From: Cerasicoccus frondis
GTDB lineage: Bacteria > Verrucomicrobiota > Verrucomicrobiia > Opitutales > Cerasicoccaceae
Reading direction: 5' to 3'
Assembly (NCBI GenBank): GCA_031296915.1
Contig: JAVDPC010000016.1
Span: 92,627 to 156,626 of the forward strand
Length of the DNA: 64,000 bases
The position numbers and the translations under genes are program-made. The notes under the pieces were generated by a model. It saw only the letters and a list, made by a program, of their open reading frames with translations. It was not told where the DNA came from and searched no databases. Below, piece by piece: positions 25,571-34,652 of this stretch. Within the stretch, counting starts at the first letter, position 1. Every line of letters starts with the position of its first letter.

Positions 25571-26323
25571 CTATTGTTCAGTGTACACCGGCTCCTCTGC
25601 GAGGTCGTCGATGAGGTTGGAAGCGGTCTGGACGGTGGCGATCATTTGGTTCGCAAGCCGGTTCTTCATGATGAAGTAAAAAACCATCGCCGGAATGCCG
25701 ATCACGAGACCCGTGGCGGTCGTAATGAGCGCTTCGCCAATATCTCCCGCGAGCAATTCAGGGCGGCCCATGCCGCCTTGGCCAATCGTTTGGAACGCAC
25801 TGATCATGCCGCTGACCGTGCCCAGCAGGCCGATCATCGGCGCCACCGCAGCCACGACGTTCAGGTAATTCACCCACTGGCCAACGGCGTTTTCCTCCGA
25901 CTCGAGATTTTCGACGAGAATGGTTTCCACCTTGGCGCGGTTGGCGTCGGGACGCTCCGGACGTGCTTTATTGAGCGCGGGTATGAGCGCGCGGGTCAGC
26001 ACCGAGTCGGCGCCTTGCAGAATGGTTTGCGCATCGGCGACCTGGCGCGCCTGCAGGTATTGAGACGCCTGCTCTGCGATGCCAACTGGCACGAATTTTT
26101 TGCGGACCGTTTCCTTCCAGCAATAAAAGATCAGGAAAAACATGAAGATCGAGCAGAGGCCCAGCGGAATCATGGCCCAGCCGCCTTCGCCGATCAGCTC
26201 AAACAGGCTCTTGCCACCGGACGCCGCAGCCTCCGTCTCATCCTGCGCGTAGAGCGCGGTGGCGGTCAACACGGCGGCGCTGCCCAGAAAGAAAGCGCGG
26301 TTAGATAGCTTGGATACGGTCAT
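25571..26323 (-). CDS. MotA/TolQ/ExbB-family proton channel
   Basis: A 250-residue ExbB-type inner-membrane protein. It has a cleavable-looking N-terminal signal (1-26), a first membrane helix about 48-70, and the conserved pair of C-terminal helices with VNYLNVVAAVAPMIGLLGTVSGMI (about 152-175) and GEALITTATGLVIGIPAMVFY. These energise TonB or TolA with an ExbD partner. It overlaps the upstream gene by four bases (ATGA). No exbD or tonB follows, which is unusual: the next gene is a methyltransferase. Confidence 0.92.
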   Translation of the reverse strand: MTVSKLSNRAFFLGSAAVLTATALYAQDETEAAASGGKSLFELIGEGGWAMIPLGLCSIFMFFLIFYCWKETVRKKFVPVGIAEQASQYLQARQVADAQTILQGADSVLTRALIPALNKARPERPDANRAKVETILVENLESEENAVGQWVNYLNVVAAVAPMIGLLGTVSGMISAFQTIGQGGMGRPELLAGDIGEALITTATGLVIGIPAMVFYFIMKNRLANQMIATVQTASNLIDDLAEEPVYTEQ

Positions 26324-27204
26324 GATTTGTCAGGTTCGTTTTTTAAAGGTGGTGGCGTTGGCGTCTGGTAATCGGCCAATACGTCGATGTCCGGCCAGTT
26401 GAGCCCGCGCTCGGTCATTTCAGCGCGCAGCTTTTGTTCTTCTTCGAAGAGCTCGAGCTCCATGCAGGAGGCGATGGCGAGCGCGTAGCAGTAGTTCAAA
26501 TAATCCATGGGGAACTGGCTGCTCAACGTCACCGGCTCCAAGGCTTGCCAAAGGGCGGCGTCGAATTGTTGCGCATCGAAATCCAGCTGTCCCAATACAT
26601 AGAAGCCCAACGCAGATGCGCCGTAGAGTTCACTCTCGGCGATCCATTTTTCAGCAAGTTCGCGCGTGTTTTTCTTGAGCGGCAGTTTATAATGGCCCAA
26701 CAGCACGAGGTCGTCGACTTTGCGTAGAAGCAGAGAGTCCTGCACCGTTTCCTGAAGCGCCAAGCCAGCCCCCAAACCGAGGTAAGGATCGCCCTTTTCG
26801 AACTCCAATTCCGCATATTGGTAGAAGAACGCCCGCTCGCCCGGAGTCAGGTATTTCAAGTAACTGCCACGCTGCTCGAACATCGCTTTCATCAGCCTGA
26901 GCGCCTCTTCGTTCTTACCTTCACGTATGGCTTGTTGTGCAGCGTAAGCCACGTCGTTCCCCGGAAATTGCAGACGCTCGATTTGGTCCAAATCATAACG
27001 GTAATCCAAAGATCCCCCCCCACGACTCGCCCGGAATATGAGCTGATTCTCAATGATACCCATCGCCTTTCCGCTCAATGGACGACTACCCCGGAGCACC
27101 AGCCCCTGCGGCTCGCTGAGCGAGGCCTGCACCTGCTCCATCGTCATCGCAGGCAGCGAAGCAATGGTCAGCATCAGCAATAAAATGATCCGCAACAGTT
27201 TCAC
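26320..27204 (-). CDS. exported hypothetical protein of the TPR-ExbB operon
   Basis: A 294-residue protein with a signal peptide (residues 1-19), an N-terminal beta part (GSRPLSGKAMGIIENQLIFR) and then helical hairpins that look like divergent TPRs (AAQQAIREGKNEEALRLMKA, LGFYVLGQLDFDAQQFDAAL). It overlaps both neighbours by four bases, upstream with the 1,000-residue TPR protein and downstream with the ExbB gene, so the three are made together and probably form one envelope machine. Confidence 0.75.
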   Translation of the reverse strand: MKLLRIILLLMLTIASLPAMTMEQVQASLSEPQGLVLRGSRPLSGKAMGIIENQLIFRASRGGGSLDYRYDLDQIERLQFPGNDVAYAAQQAIREGKNEEALRLMKAMFEQRGSYLKYLTPGERAFFYQYAELEFEKGDPYLGLGAGLALQETVQDSLLLRKVDDLVLLGHYKLPLKKNTRELAEKWIAESELYGASALGFYVLGQLDFDAQQFDAALWQALEPVTLSSQFPMDYLNYCYALAIASCMELELFEEEQKLRAEMTERGLNWPDIDVLADYQTPTPPPLKNEPDKS

Positions 27205-30140
27205 AATGCGGCCTCCTCTTCGGCTGAGGGTTGGACTTCGGCCGTTACGGCTTCCGGCTCGGGCGGCAAGATTGGCTCCAGGCGCGCCATGGCTTCAGCC
27301 GCCATCGCCTGTTCGGCTTCGAACGACTCCAAACGCGGGTCTTTCGCCAGTTCGGCCCAAGTGTTGTAAGCGGCGCGGAGATCGCCACGTTTCTCAAAAA
27401 GCGGGGCGCTGGCGACATATGCCTGAACAATCTCTTCCGGATAGGCCCGGTAGAGCGTGTAGACCCGCTGATAGTAAGCAATGGCCTTGTCGGTTTCGCC
27501 CTTGAGCTCGTGGGCCTGCGCGATGCCAAGCAACGCCTGCGCGTGCGGACGCCCGCGGGCGGACTTGAGCCGCAGCAGCTCTTGCAAGACGGCGATCGCC
27601 TGGTCCGGACGATCCAGTTTCACCAGTAGTTGACCACGCAGCAGCTTGGCGTCGTTGCCCGCCGCATGGTAGGCAGTCTCCAGTTCAAAACGATTGAGCC
27701 AGGCTTCGGCTTCGGCCCAATTGTCGTCCATCACCGCAAGGCGGGCCATGCCGTAATAAGCGGCGCCGAGCTGCATGCTCTTCGGATATTCCTCGATCAG
27801 GTATTCGAAATACTCATTGGCCGATTCGATCTCAAGGTCTGTCAGGAAGCTGCCGGCCTTGGCCAGGGCCTCAGGGTCGAGATCTTTGATGGGCGCTTTA
27901 TTGACGACTTCAAACAGCGCATTGCCGGCGCGCTCCTCGTCCCGAATTTTTTCATAAAGCATGGCGCGGTAGAGGTTGAGCCGGGCCATCCAGGTCCACT
28001 CTTCGCGCTCAACGGCCAGCTTGTGCTGGTCTTCCAGCCACTGCACAAAGTCGGGCTCAGTCAGCAGCCCCATGGCGCCGCCATTGGCGTTGGAAAGCAG
28101 GAGTTCGCCCTGATGATACAATGCGTGCTGCTTGTGTAGCGCCTGCAAAATCGCAATCGTCTCGCCGGCCTTAACCTCGTTGCCATGCAATGCCAGCGCC
28201 TCAACAAAGAGCGGGAATGCGCGCTCGGGCTCGCCCTCGCGCTCATAGGCCCAACCGATCCAGTAAAGCGCCTCGGCGATGCGCGGCTTTTCCTCGACGT
28301 CGTCCCGGCGCACGTAGTCGGTGAAGTGCTCGATCATGAGCTCATGCGCGCCCATTGCTTTCTGGATTTTTCCCCGCTGAAACACCGCATAAGTAAACAG
28401 GCCCTCGGCTTCCGGCGTGACGCGGGCAAACTGATTGGACGCCTCCAGCAAGCGCCCCTCCCCCATGAGAATGTCTCCGCGCAGCACCCGGGCTTCCGGA
28501 ACACGCATGTGCTCGGGGTAGCGTTCGATAAAATCGTCTGTCGCCACCAGCGCTTCGGGGTATTTGCGGTCAGAGTAAAGCGTCTGTGCGCGGCGATAAA
28601 CCATCTCTGGGTAGTATGGGTTGGCCTTGTCGGTCTGCTGTAGCGCCGCGTCATACTTGACGATGGCTTCGGCGTAATTCCGCTCGAAAAAGTAGCTCAT
28701 GGCGTCCCACAACCGGCATTGCGCAGCGAGCATGGCGCCGGGGTTCTTCAAGAGGCAAACCTCGAAGTCCTTGCGAGCTGGCGGGTAATCCTGCGCGAGG
28801 AGGGAATTATAACCGCGGGCAAAAAGCCAGCGCGTGGCCAGTTTATGGTCCGGGTAATTGTCCAGCAATTCGGTTAAAACTTCGACGGCTTTGCGGTAGT
28901 CCTTGAGTTCCTGATAAGCGACCGAGATCAGGTAGATCGCCGACGGCGCCTCCGGGTGGTTCGGGTAGCGCTCCAGGAACATCCGCGCGATTCGCAGCGA
29001 ATCGTCCCAGTTTTCCAGTTCATTGGCGCTGAGAATCCAGCGGTAGTGCGCAGAGCTGCGAATGCTTTCGCTGAGTGCTTCGTCTTCGGCCAGCAGCCGG
29101 TATAGGATGTAGGCCTCTCGCGCGCGATTAGCCATGAGAAACGCTTGGCCCAGGCGCATCTGATAGCCCGGTGTAAAGTCTTCCGAATTGTTTAAACTAT
29201 CAAGTTGCGACTGCACACGCTGGATGAGGTTGCGGTAGTAGTCGTTCCAAATCGCCTCAGCGTGATAGCCTTCTCCCGCTTCCTGCTGCTTCTCTTTCCA
29301 CGTTAATTCAAGGGCGTAGAGGCGGCCCTGCTGCGCGGCTACCAAGAGCTTTTGCGGCGTCACGAGCCGGTAAGCGCGGATCGCGTCAGCATAATTGCGC
29401 TCTTCCAGCAGGCGGTTGCCGACCTCAAGCGCAGAAAAGCTCAGCATCGCAAGCTCAGGCATGACTTCCACCTGCCATTCATAGCCAAAAAGAATTTTCC
29501 GCGCCTGATCGAAATCGTGCTCTTCCAGCGTTTTTTGCAGGGCGCGAAGCTGGGCTTGCGTGCCCAGAGTGGGGGGGACGTTCTCACTGGCCGCAAAACC
29601 GACCAGCCGGTCAATACCCGCCTGATCATCACCGGCATCGAAGTAAAGTTCGGCCTGGCGCATGGCGCTGAGGACTGCCTCCGGGGAGTCCGGCGCCGAC
29701 TCGATAAACTGCTGATAGGTCGCCACGGCATCGTCGAGATCGCCATTGGCTTGATAAGCCTGAGCCAGGCTAAACAGCACGAAATTGCGGCTGGATTCAG
29801 TCTGATTTTCCAGGGCGAGAAATTTCAGGTAGAGCTTAATGGCGTCATCTGGCCGCTCGCTCATTTGGCAGGCGTAACCATGAATCGGCAGCAGTGTGGG
29901 GATCAAAGGCTGATACTGATGCTCGTCGCCATATTTTTCCGCCAAGTGGTCAAAAGCCTGTGCCGCCTCGTCGTATTTACCCTCCGAAAAGGACGAAACC
30001 CCGAGCTGCAAAACTTCCTGCATGGTGGGCGGCATCTGGATAAACGCAGCGCGGGCTGTCGTCGTCAACAACAGCCCAAGCAATAGCAGTATGCGGCAAG
30101 TGATCGCCATCAGCTGCGCACATTGTCGGGATTTCAGCAT
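27201..30140 (-). CDS. large secreted TPR protein
   Basis: Nearly 980 residues from the ATG at 30140 (ATG 30110 also gives a good signal peptide; a TTG at 30221 is less likely). After the signal (ILLLLGLLLTTTARA) the chain is almost wholly TPR hairpins: repeated patterns such as GKYDEAAQAFDHLAEKYGD, GDLDDAVATYQQFIESAPDS, KDYRKAVEVLTELLDNYPDH and DRPDQAIAVLQELLRLKSA. It is a periplasmic scaffold of the kind that precedes ExbB/ExbD in Verrucomicrobiota and Bacteroidota. It is the first gene of a four-gene operon with ATGA overlaps. Confidence 0.85.
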   Translation of the reverse strand: MLKSRQCAQLMAITCRILLLLGLLLTTTARAAFIQMPPTMQEVLQLGVSSFSEGKYDEAAQAFDHLAEKYGDEHQYQPLIPTLLPIHGYACQMSERPDDAIKLYLKFLALENQTESSRNFVLFSLAQAYQANGDLDDAVATYQQFIESAPDSPEAVLSAMRQAELYFDAGDDQAGIDRLVGFAASENVPPTLGTQAQLRALQKTLEEHDFDQARKILFGYEWQVEVMPELAMLSFSALEVGNRLLEERNYADAIRAYRLVTPQKLLVAAQQGRLYALELTWKEKQQEAGEGYHAEAIWNDYYRNLIQRVQSQLDSLNNSEDFTPGYQMRLGQAFLMANRAREAYILYRLLAEDEALSESIRSSAHYRWILSANELENWDDSLRIARMFLERYPNHPEAPSAIYLISVAYQELKDYRKAVEVLTELLDNYPDHKLATRWLFARGYNSLLAQDYPPARKDFEVCLLKNPGAMLAAQCRLWDAMSYFFERNYAEAIVKYDAALQQTDKANPYYPEMVYRRAQTLYSDRKYPEALVATDDFIERYPEHMRVPEARVLRGDILMGEGRLLEASNQFARVTPEAEGLFTYAVFQRGKIQKAMGAHELMIEHFTDYVRRDDVEEKPRIAEALYWIGWAYEREGEPERAFPLFVEALALHGNEVKAGETIAILQALHKQHALYHQGELLLSNANGGAMGLLTEPDFVQWLEDQHKLAVEREEWTWMARLNLYRAMLYEKIRDEERAGNALFEVVNKAPIKDLDPEALAKAGSFLTDLEIESANEYFEYLIEEYPKSMQLGAAYYGMARLAVMDDNWAEAEAWLNRFELETAYHAAGNDAKLLRGQLLVKLDRPDQAIAVLQELLRLKSARGRPHAQALLGIAQAHELKGETDKAIAYYQRVYTLYRAYPEEIVQAYVASAPLFEKRGDLRAAYNTWAELAKDPRLESFEAEQAMAAEAMARLEPILPPEPEAVTAEVQPSAEEEAAL

Positions 30141-30240
30141 TTTCCCAATCGGAAAAGCAAGTTGCTCGCCGATTTTCACTGAGCTGTCACTTTTGCTCCG
30201 GAAATCGCCCAACGAGGCCAAAGGAGTGTTTTAAAACGAC

Positions 30241-30330
30241 GGCGACCCCCGAAGGAGTCGCCGCCTACCTGAACCTGCTATTCTTGGTGAATGCGTAGTG
30301 CATTCGAATATAAGAGCAGGTCGGCGGCGG
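30241..30330. repeat. imperfect double hairpin upstream of the TPR operon
   Basis: ggcgac/gtcgcc (30241-30262) is followed by a long imperfect stem in which ccgcc, cctgct and aatgc pair with gcatt, agcagg and ggcgg (30261-30327). It resembles a degenerate REP element and lies between the aroC end and the TPR operon start. Confidence 0.5.
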
Positions 30331-30367
30331 AGTTATTCCAAAAAAAATTGCGGAGGAAAGGTTGCGC

Positions 30368-31489
30368 TTAGGCGAAGCTAAACGTGCCGCATTGTCCCTG
30401 GTGCCGCATCCAGTGGTCGACAATCACGAGGGCGGTCATGGATTCCACAATCGGCACCGCCCGCGGGACGACACAGGGGTCGTGGCGACCACGCCCCATC
30501 AGCTCAGTTTCCTGTCCAGAGAGGTCGACCGTGGCCTGGTTCTGAATGATGGTCGCAGTGGGCTTGAAGGCTACCCGGAAATACAGCTCCTCACCGTTAC
30601 TGATGCCGCCTTGCACGCCACCGGAGCGATTCGTCTCGGTGTGGATTTCGCCATCGCGGTTGACGTAACGATCGTTGTGCTCGCGACCAGTCAGGCCCAC
30701 GGCGCCAAAGCCGCTGCCAACCTCGAAACCTTTGGTTGCCGGCAGGGAAAGCATCGCCTTGGCGAGGTCCGCCTCCAGCCGGTCAAACACCGGAGAACCC
30801 AGGCCAACGGGCAATCCGCGGACACGACAGACGATGACGCCCCCCACGCTGTCGCCTTCGCTACGGGCCTCTTTGATGCGGGCAATCATTTGCTCGGCAA
30901 CTTCGGGGTCCGGGCAACGTACGGCGCTGGCCTCGACCTGTTCGAGCGTCGGAAAGGGCAAAGTTGGGCCATCCGGGCCGTCCTGCCCGGGGATGGAAAT
31001 GTTGTGCACGCGCTCAATGTACGCGCAAATTTCAACCGGCTGATCGGGGCCAAGGCGCAGTATCTTCTTGGCAATCGCCCCTGCCGCAACGCGACCAATC
31101 GTTTCCCGCGCCGAAGAACGCCCACCGCCCTCATGATTACGAATGCCGTATTTCGTCTGGTAGGTGAAATCGGCGTGAGAAGGCCGAAATTTGGCCTTCA
31201 TTTCGGCGTAGGCCTCGGGGCGATGGTCCGCATTGGGCACCGTAACCGCTATTGGCGTGCCAAGGGTCAGGCCCTCGTAAACGCCGGACACAATGGTCGC
31301 GGTGTCGGTTTCCTTGCGCGGCGTGGTGATGTCGCTCTGGCCTGGACGCCGGCGATCAAGCTCGAATTGCACATCGGCCTCGCTGAGAGGCAGGCGCGGG
31401 GGGCAGCCGTCGATAACGACGCCAATGCCGCCGCCATGGCTTTCGCCCCAGGTCGCAATGCGGAAGAGTGAACCAAATACGTTGCCCAT
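30368..31489 (-). CDS. aroC: chorismate synthase
   Basis: A 373-residue chorismate synthase, last enzyme of the shikimate pathway, making chorismate from EPSP with reduced FMN. The family signatures are all present: [17 protein letters not shown] (about 15-31), [41 protein letters not shown] and the C-terminal [21 protein letters not shown]. The length is standard. The ATG overlaps the stop of the 47-residue lipoprotein gene (TAATG), so its translation may be coupled to that gene. The trpD gene for a chorismate-using pathway lies at 55.8 kb. Confidence 0.97.
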   Translation of the reverse strand: MGNVFGSLFRIATWGESHGGGIGVVIDGCPPRLPLSEADVQFELDRRRPGQSDITTPRKETDTATIVSGVYEGLTLGTPIAVTVPNADHRPEAYAEMKAKFRPSHADFTYQTKYGIRNHEGGGRSSARETIGRVAAGAIAKKILRLGPDQPVEICAYIERVHNISIPGQDGPDGPTLPFPTLEQVEASAVRCPDPEVAEQMIARIKEARSEGDSVGGVIVCRVRGLPVGLGSPVFDRLEADLAKAMLSLPATKGFEVGSGFGAVGLTGREHNDRYVNRDGEIHTETNRSGGVQGGISNGEELYFRVAFKPTATIIQNQATVDLSGQETELMGRGRHDPCVVPRAVPIVESMTALVIVDHWMRHQGQCGTFSFA

Positions 31490-31632
31490 TAGTCGATAAC
31501 TTCGGCCTGATTCGCGTTGGAATCTTCCGTGAACTCCATGCCAAAACCGTCGTTAACGGTTACGGTCTTCTGTTGTTCACAGCCAACAACGCAAAACGCG
31601 CAGACAAAAAACAAAACGGCCAATGATTTCAT
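31489..31632 (-). CDS. 47-residue lipoprotein
   Basis: A small gene, below common annotation cut-offs. It encodes [18 protein letters not shown] with lipobox VVGC at Cys 18, then a short acidic tail ending EVID. The stop overlaps the aroC start as TAATG. The ATG lies inside a perfect palindrome (31618-31637) that is followed by a T-rich run on the coding strand, so the start codon is within a terminator-like hairpin. Function unknown; the signal and overlap make it credible. Confidence 0.7.
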   Translation of the reverse strand: MKSLAVLFFVCAFCVVGCEQQKTVTVNDGFGMEFTEDSNANQAEVID

Positions 31633-31637
31633 TGGCC
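31618..31637 (-). terminator. terminator-like hairpin containing a start codon
   Basis: ggccaatga-tt-tcattggcc is a perfect palindrome. On the minus strand it is followed by GTTTTGTTTTTT, giving an intrinsic terminator for the upstream lipoprotein gene, 34 bases after its stop. The ATG of the next lipoprotein gene is in the stem. Confidence 0.7.
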
Positions 31638-31671
31638 GATTGGATGCAAGAAAGCTAACTAGTTCAAGCGC

Positions 31672-32166
31672 TTATTGCGTCTTGATGCTGCGATTGAGCA
31701 TGTCGTAATCGATCTGCTCATTTGCCTTTGCTGGCTCTGGGGCTGGCTTGGGCGCATGCATCGGCTTGCTGGAAGCTTTTTGGCCGGTCACTGGGCAGAC
31801 CATTTCTTCCTGAGCCTTGGCTGGCTCGGGCTTGGCGCATTCGGATACGGCCTTAGCGCATTCTGGCGCGGGGCCTTCCAACGGCACTTTGCCTTCAGCC
31901 ATGTCATAGGTGGGATACCAAACGCCACCCGGGCTCAGCCCCATGTCCTTCTGGACATAGTCATGAAAGACGATGCCGGAGGACACGAAGCCCTGATTCG
32001 CGGCATAGGCAGCCTGTTGGGCCTTGGTGGACATCTCGACGTTGTCGTTCCAGTCCTCGCGGAGGTTATCCATCGGCTGAATCGTCGTCTGGTCGTTCAT
32101 GGAACAACCTGCGCCGAGAAGCGCAATCAGGGAAAAAGGAATAAGAGTTTTCATTGTAGCCCGCAT
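31672..32166 (-). CDS. Pro/Lys-rich lipoprotein
   Basis: A 164-residue lipoprotein; ATGs at 32166 and 32154 are both possible, with lipobox LLGAGC. The mature part has a helical, Ala/Gln-rich region (MSTKAQQAAYAANQGF), a YVQKDMGLSPGGVWYPTYD patch, and a Cys-containing Pro/Lys/Ala-rich tail (CAKAVSECAKPEPAKAQ, VCPVTGQKASSKP). No family is recognised. It precedes the 47-residue lipoprotein and aroC on the same strand. Confidence 0.65.
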   Translation of the reverse strand: MRATMKTLIPFSLIALLGAGCSMNDQTTIQPMDNLREDWNDNVEMSTKAQQAAYAANQGFVSSGIVFHDYVQKDMGLSPGGVWYPTYDMAEGKVPLEGPAPECAKAVSECAKPEPAKAQEEMVCPVTGQKASSKPMHAPKPAPEPAKANEQIDYDMLNRSIKTQ

Positions 32167-32283
32167 AGTGGTGTTTAACTACAAACAAATGTAGTTGGGA
32201 GCGCAAGGCAAATTCTTAAGCGAGAATTAGCCCGTTTATCCCGAAAGAAAAACGTTGAAATACGCCCATATATAGACTGCGTT

Positions 32284-32397
32284 GGTCAGTGGCCGGGTCC
32301 TGTGCAACGTCGAACCGGTGAACTCCCCCAGGTCCGGAAGGAAGCAAGGGCAACCAGGATTCACGTGTGCCGCAGGGCGCCTGGCCACTATTTTTTT
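32284..32397 (+). ncRNA. ffs: signal recognition particle RNA (small bacterial type)
   Basis: The diagnostic SRP apical domain is present: ccaggtccggaaggaagcaa at about 32329-32348, with the GGAA tetraloop and the asymmetric Ffh-binding loop. Flanking arms agtggccggg and cctggccact close the hairpin, giving an RNA of about 105 bases of the 4.5S type. T7 at 32390-32397 terminates it. It directs ribosomes to the membrane with Ffh and FtsY. The following TPR gene must start after this RNA, at 32442. Confidence 0.95.
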
Positions 32398-32441
32398 ATC
32401 AGTTCCCACTCATCGAGCCGCCCGCTACCGGCGACCCCAGC

Positions 32442-34133
32442 ATGAACTTACAAATCGTCCTTGTCGGATCCGACACCTGGCTCAATAGCCTGCGGCGCTG
32501 CTGGAACTGCATCCGCATCCAGCCTGGACAACGCCGGCACAACAAGGCCATCTCGATCGAAGTAGAGCTCAAGCGCTGCGTCTGGTTTGGGCTGTTTATC
32601 GCGATTACGCTCTATTTTGCCGGGGGGTTCGGCGCCTATCTTCTGCGCGCCAGACAGCCATTTAACCAGATTACCTATCTGGATGTCCTGCAGGCGCCCA
32701 TCAACATGAAGAACCTCGTCCGCAAACAGGGCGAAACACAAATCCTTCAGGCGCGGGAAGATCTCAAGAACGGCCAAGTCATGAAGGCCTTCTATAAATA
32801 TCGGTCCGGCGTGCGGCGCATCCCCGATGACTACAAAGCGCGTTTGGAACTGGCCCAGTTTTACATTGCCGCCGGTCTCATCGTTGACGCCGTGGACTTG
32901 CTGATTGACGGGCTGGAGTACGGGTACCCGGACCAACCGGACTACCTCGTGACCCTCATGAAGCTTTGCCAATACACGGACAACAACCCCGCGTTGATCC
33001 GCGCCGTCCCGAAAATCATGGAGTTCCATGAAATTGAGGACAACAAGCCGCTCCAGTTGGCAATGCTCAAGCTACTCTTACGCGCCCGATTGATGGAGGC
33101 GGATTACACCGGGGTGATCGATACCGCAGATCACCTGAATGAAGCCGATCCCAATCAAAACTACGACGACACCATCATCTTTGCCTACCTGAAAATGGGC
33201 GCCTATGGCGATGCCGAGCAACACATGGCCAGCCTCGATGAAGAGCTGGCCGATAGCCCCAAAATGAGGCTCATGCGCGGCAACCTGATGCAGGCGCAGG
33301 AAAATGAAGCCGCCGCACGGCAAATTTACCACAGCCTCTTCCGCGACTACCCCAGCGCCTGGAACACCCAGATGGACGCCATTCTCCTGATGTATTCCAA
33401 CAATGACACCGCCGCGGCGGATGCCCTGCTCGACCTCTACTTGGCGCTTCACCGCGGCAACATGCCCGCGATCACTGCGCTGGCGTCACAATTTACCGAC
33501 TTGCCGGACTCCAAGAAAGTCCGACGCCTCATGCGCATTGTCGGCATGGAGAGCCCAGACATGCTCGGTATGCTCTGGTTCTACTACGTGCAGGCTCTTG
33601 TTACCGAGGGCGAGTTCGAGGAAGCCAAGCAGGAATATGACACCATCGAACCTGCCGCCCCTAAACAACCCGAAGCCGCGCCGATCCTCACCGCCTACAA
33701 GCTCATCTTAACGGCCGCCACCGAAAAGTCCGCCGGGCAATACAACGAGCTGGTGACGTTCATGGAGAGCAATCGACTCCTGCCGGAAGTTTATTGGGAA
33801 GCCGCAGAAGCCATGCGCAAGATCAGGGCCTACGAACCGGCTGAGCGAATCCTCAATGCTGGCTTGGAGCGATATCCCTTCAGTCGCATGCTCTCCAACT
33901 TGCGCAAGGAAGTGCTCAATGAGCAATCCGAAGCAGAATTCCTTTCCTCCCGCACCGTTGCCAACGTTCAGGAAAAGGGCTACACCAACCAGAAACTCAA
34001 TAGCGAACAGATCGAAAAGCGACTGGTTGGCTCCGATAGTTCGCAGACAGCCGGTCTCGACAGCCTGGTGAACGATGAGAAGCTCAAGGGCATCGAGATC
34101 ACCGAGGAAGACATGCGCAACTCCAACCGTTAG
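32442..34133 (+). CDS. TPR-type membrane-anchored protein
   Basis: About 563 residues from ATG 32442; earlier in-frame codons fall inside the SRP RNA. An N-terminal cytoplasmic stretch of about 45 residues is followed by one membrane helix (CVWFGLFIAITLYFAGGF, about 47-66) and then a long all-helical region of TPR-like hairpins (LKNGQVMKAFYKYRSGVRR, LMEADYTGVIDTADHLNEAD, GAYGDAEQHMASLDEEL). It is a bitopic envelope scaffold. The gene follows ffs by 45 bases and may be read through from it. Confidence 0.75.
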   Translation: MNLQIVLVGSDTWLNSLRRCWNCIRIQPGQRRHNKAISIEVELKRCVWFGLFIAITLYFAGGFGAYLLRARQPFNQITYLDVLQAPINMKNLVRKQGETQILQAREDLKNGQVMKAFYKYRSGVRRIPDDYKARLELAQFYIAAGLIVDAVDLLIDGLEYGYPDQPDYLVTLMKLCQYTDNNPALIRAVPKIMEFHEIEDNKPLQLAMLKLLLRARLMEADYTGVIDTADHLNEADPNQNYDDTIIFAYLKMGAYGDAEQHMASLDEELADSPKMRLMRGNLMQAQENEAAARQIYHSLFRDYPSAWNTQMDAILLMYSNNDTAAADALLDLYLALHRGNMPAITALASQFTDLPDSKKVRRLMRIVGMESPDMLGMLWFYYVQALVTEGEFEEAKQEYDTIEPAAPKQPEAAPILTAYKLILTAATEKSAGQYNELVTFMESNRLLPEVYWEAAEAMRKIRAYEPAERILNAGLERYPFSRMLSNLRKEVLNEQSEAEFLSSRTVANVQEKGYTNQKLNSEQIEKRLVGSDSSQTAGLDSLVNDEKLKGIEITEEDMRNSNR

Positions 34134-34175
34134 CATGGAGCTAGGCTTACTTCAAAATCCAACTAGGGTTCACTG

Positions 34176-34652
34176 ATGCAGAAAACCTTGAGCCAGCCCC
34201 GAAGATTCAAGCCCAGCTATATCTTCGAGCATGATGGAAAGGTATTAAAAGTAATATCGAAGAGGTTTTTCTCCACCAACAGCTTCGAAATTAAAATCAA
34301 GGAGTTGAGCTCGAACCGCATTGAAAATTCAAGTTTCGCTATAGGCTACCTTTTGGCAGGGATTCTGAGCCTATTAATCCTCGCTGCATGTATCGCTGGA
34401 ATCTTGAATGGCGGTCCCGCCGATGATGACGCAGCACCTTTATTCGTGATGACGATCTTTCCTCTGGTGATTGCCATCATGTGCTTTGTCAGTTTTTGGA
34501 AAAAAACCTACAGCTACGTGATGCTCTATCGAGAGGATAATGGCGTAGTCGCTGTTTCGTTTTACCCCGATACTCCAAGCAGAGAGATCGTCGACGAGTA
34601 TATCGATGAACTCAAGTCGATCATCGATGGCGAAAAGGGCATTGGCTTCTAA
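34176..34652 (+). CDS. two-helix membrane protein
   Basis: A 158-residue protein with a basic soluble N-terminus (RRFKPSYIFEHDGKVLKVISK), two membrane helices (about 55-80 and 90-110) and a C-terminal beta-like stretch (YSYVMLYREDNGVVAVSFYPD). The pattern resembles small PH-like membrane proteins. No family is claimed. It is more AT-rich than its neighbours. Its stop overlaps the 3' end of rsmD, which is convergent. Confidence 0.55.
   Translation: MQKTLSQPRRFKPSYIFEHDGKVLKVISKRFFSTNSFEIKIKELSSNRIENSSFAIGYLLAGILSLLILAACIAGILNGGPADDDAAPLFVMTIFPLVIAIMCFVSFWKKTYSYVMLYREDNGVVAVSFYPDTPSREIVDEYIDELKSIIDGEKGIGF

Noticed and set aside
30362-31471. 369-residue open frame antisense to aroC
   Set aside because: Same reason: aroC is certain on the other strand, and the frame has no recognisable domain or ribosome site.
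32367-32441. Early start for the TPR membrane protein
   Set aside because: These codons overlap the SRP RNA and its terminator, so the ATG at 32442 is used.
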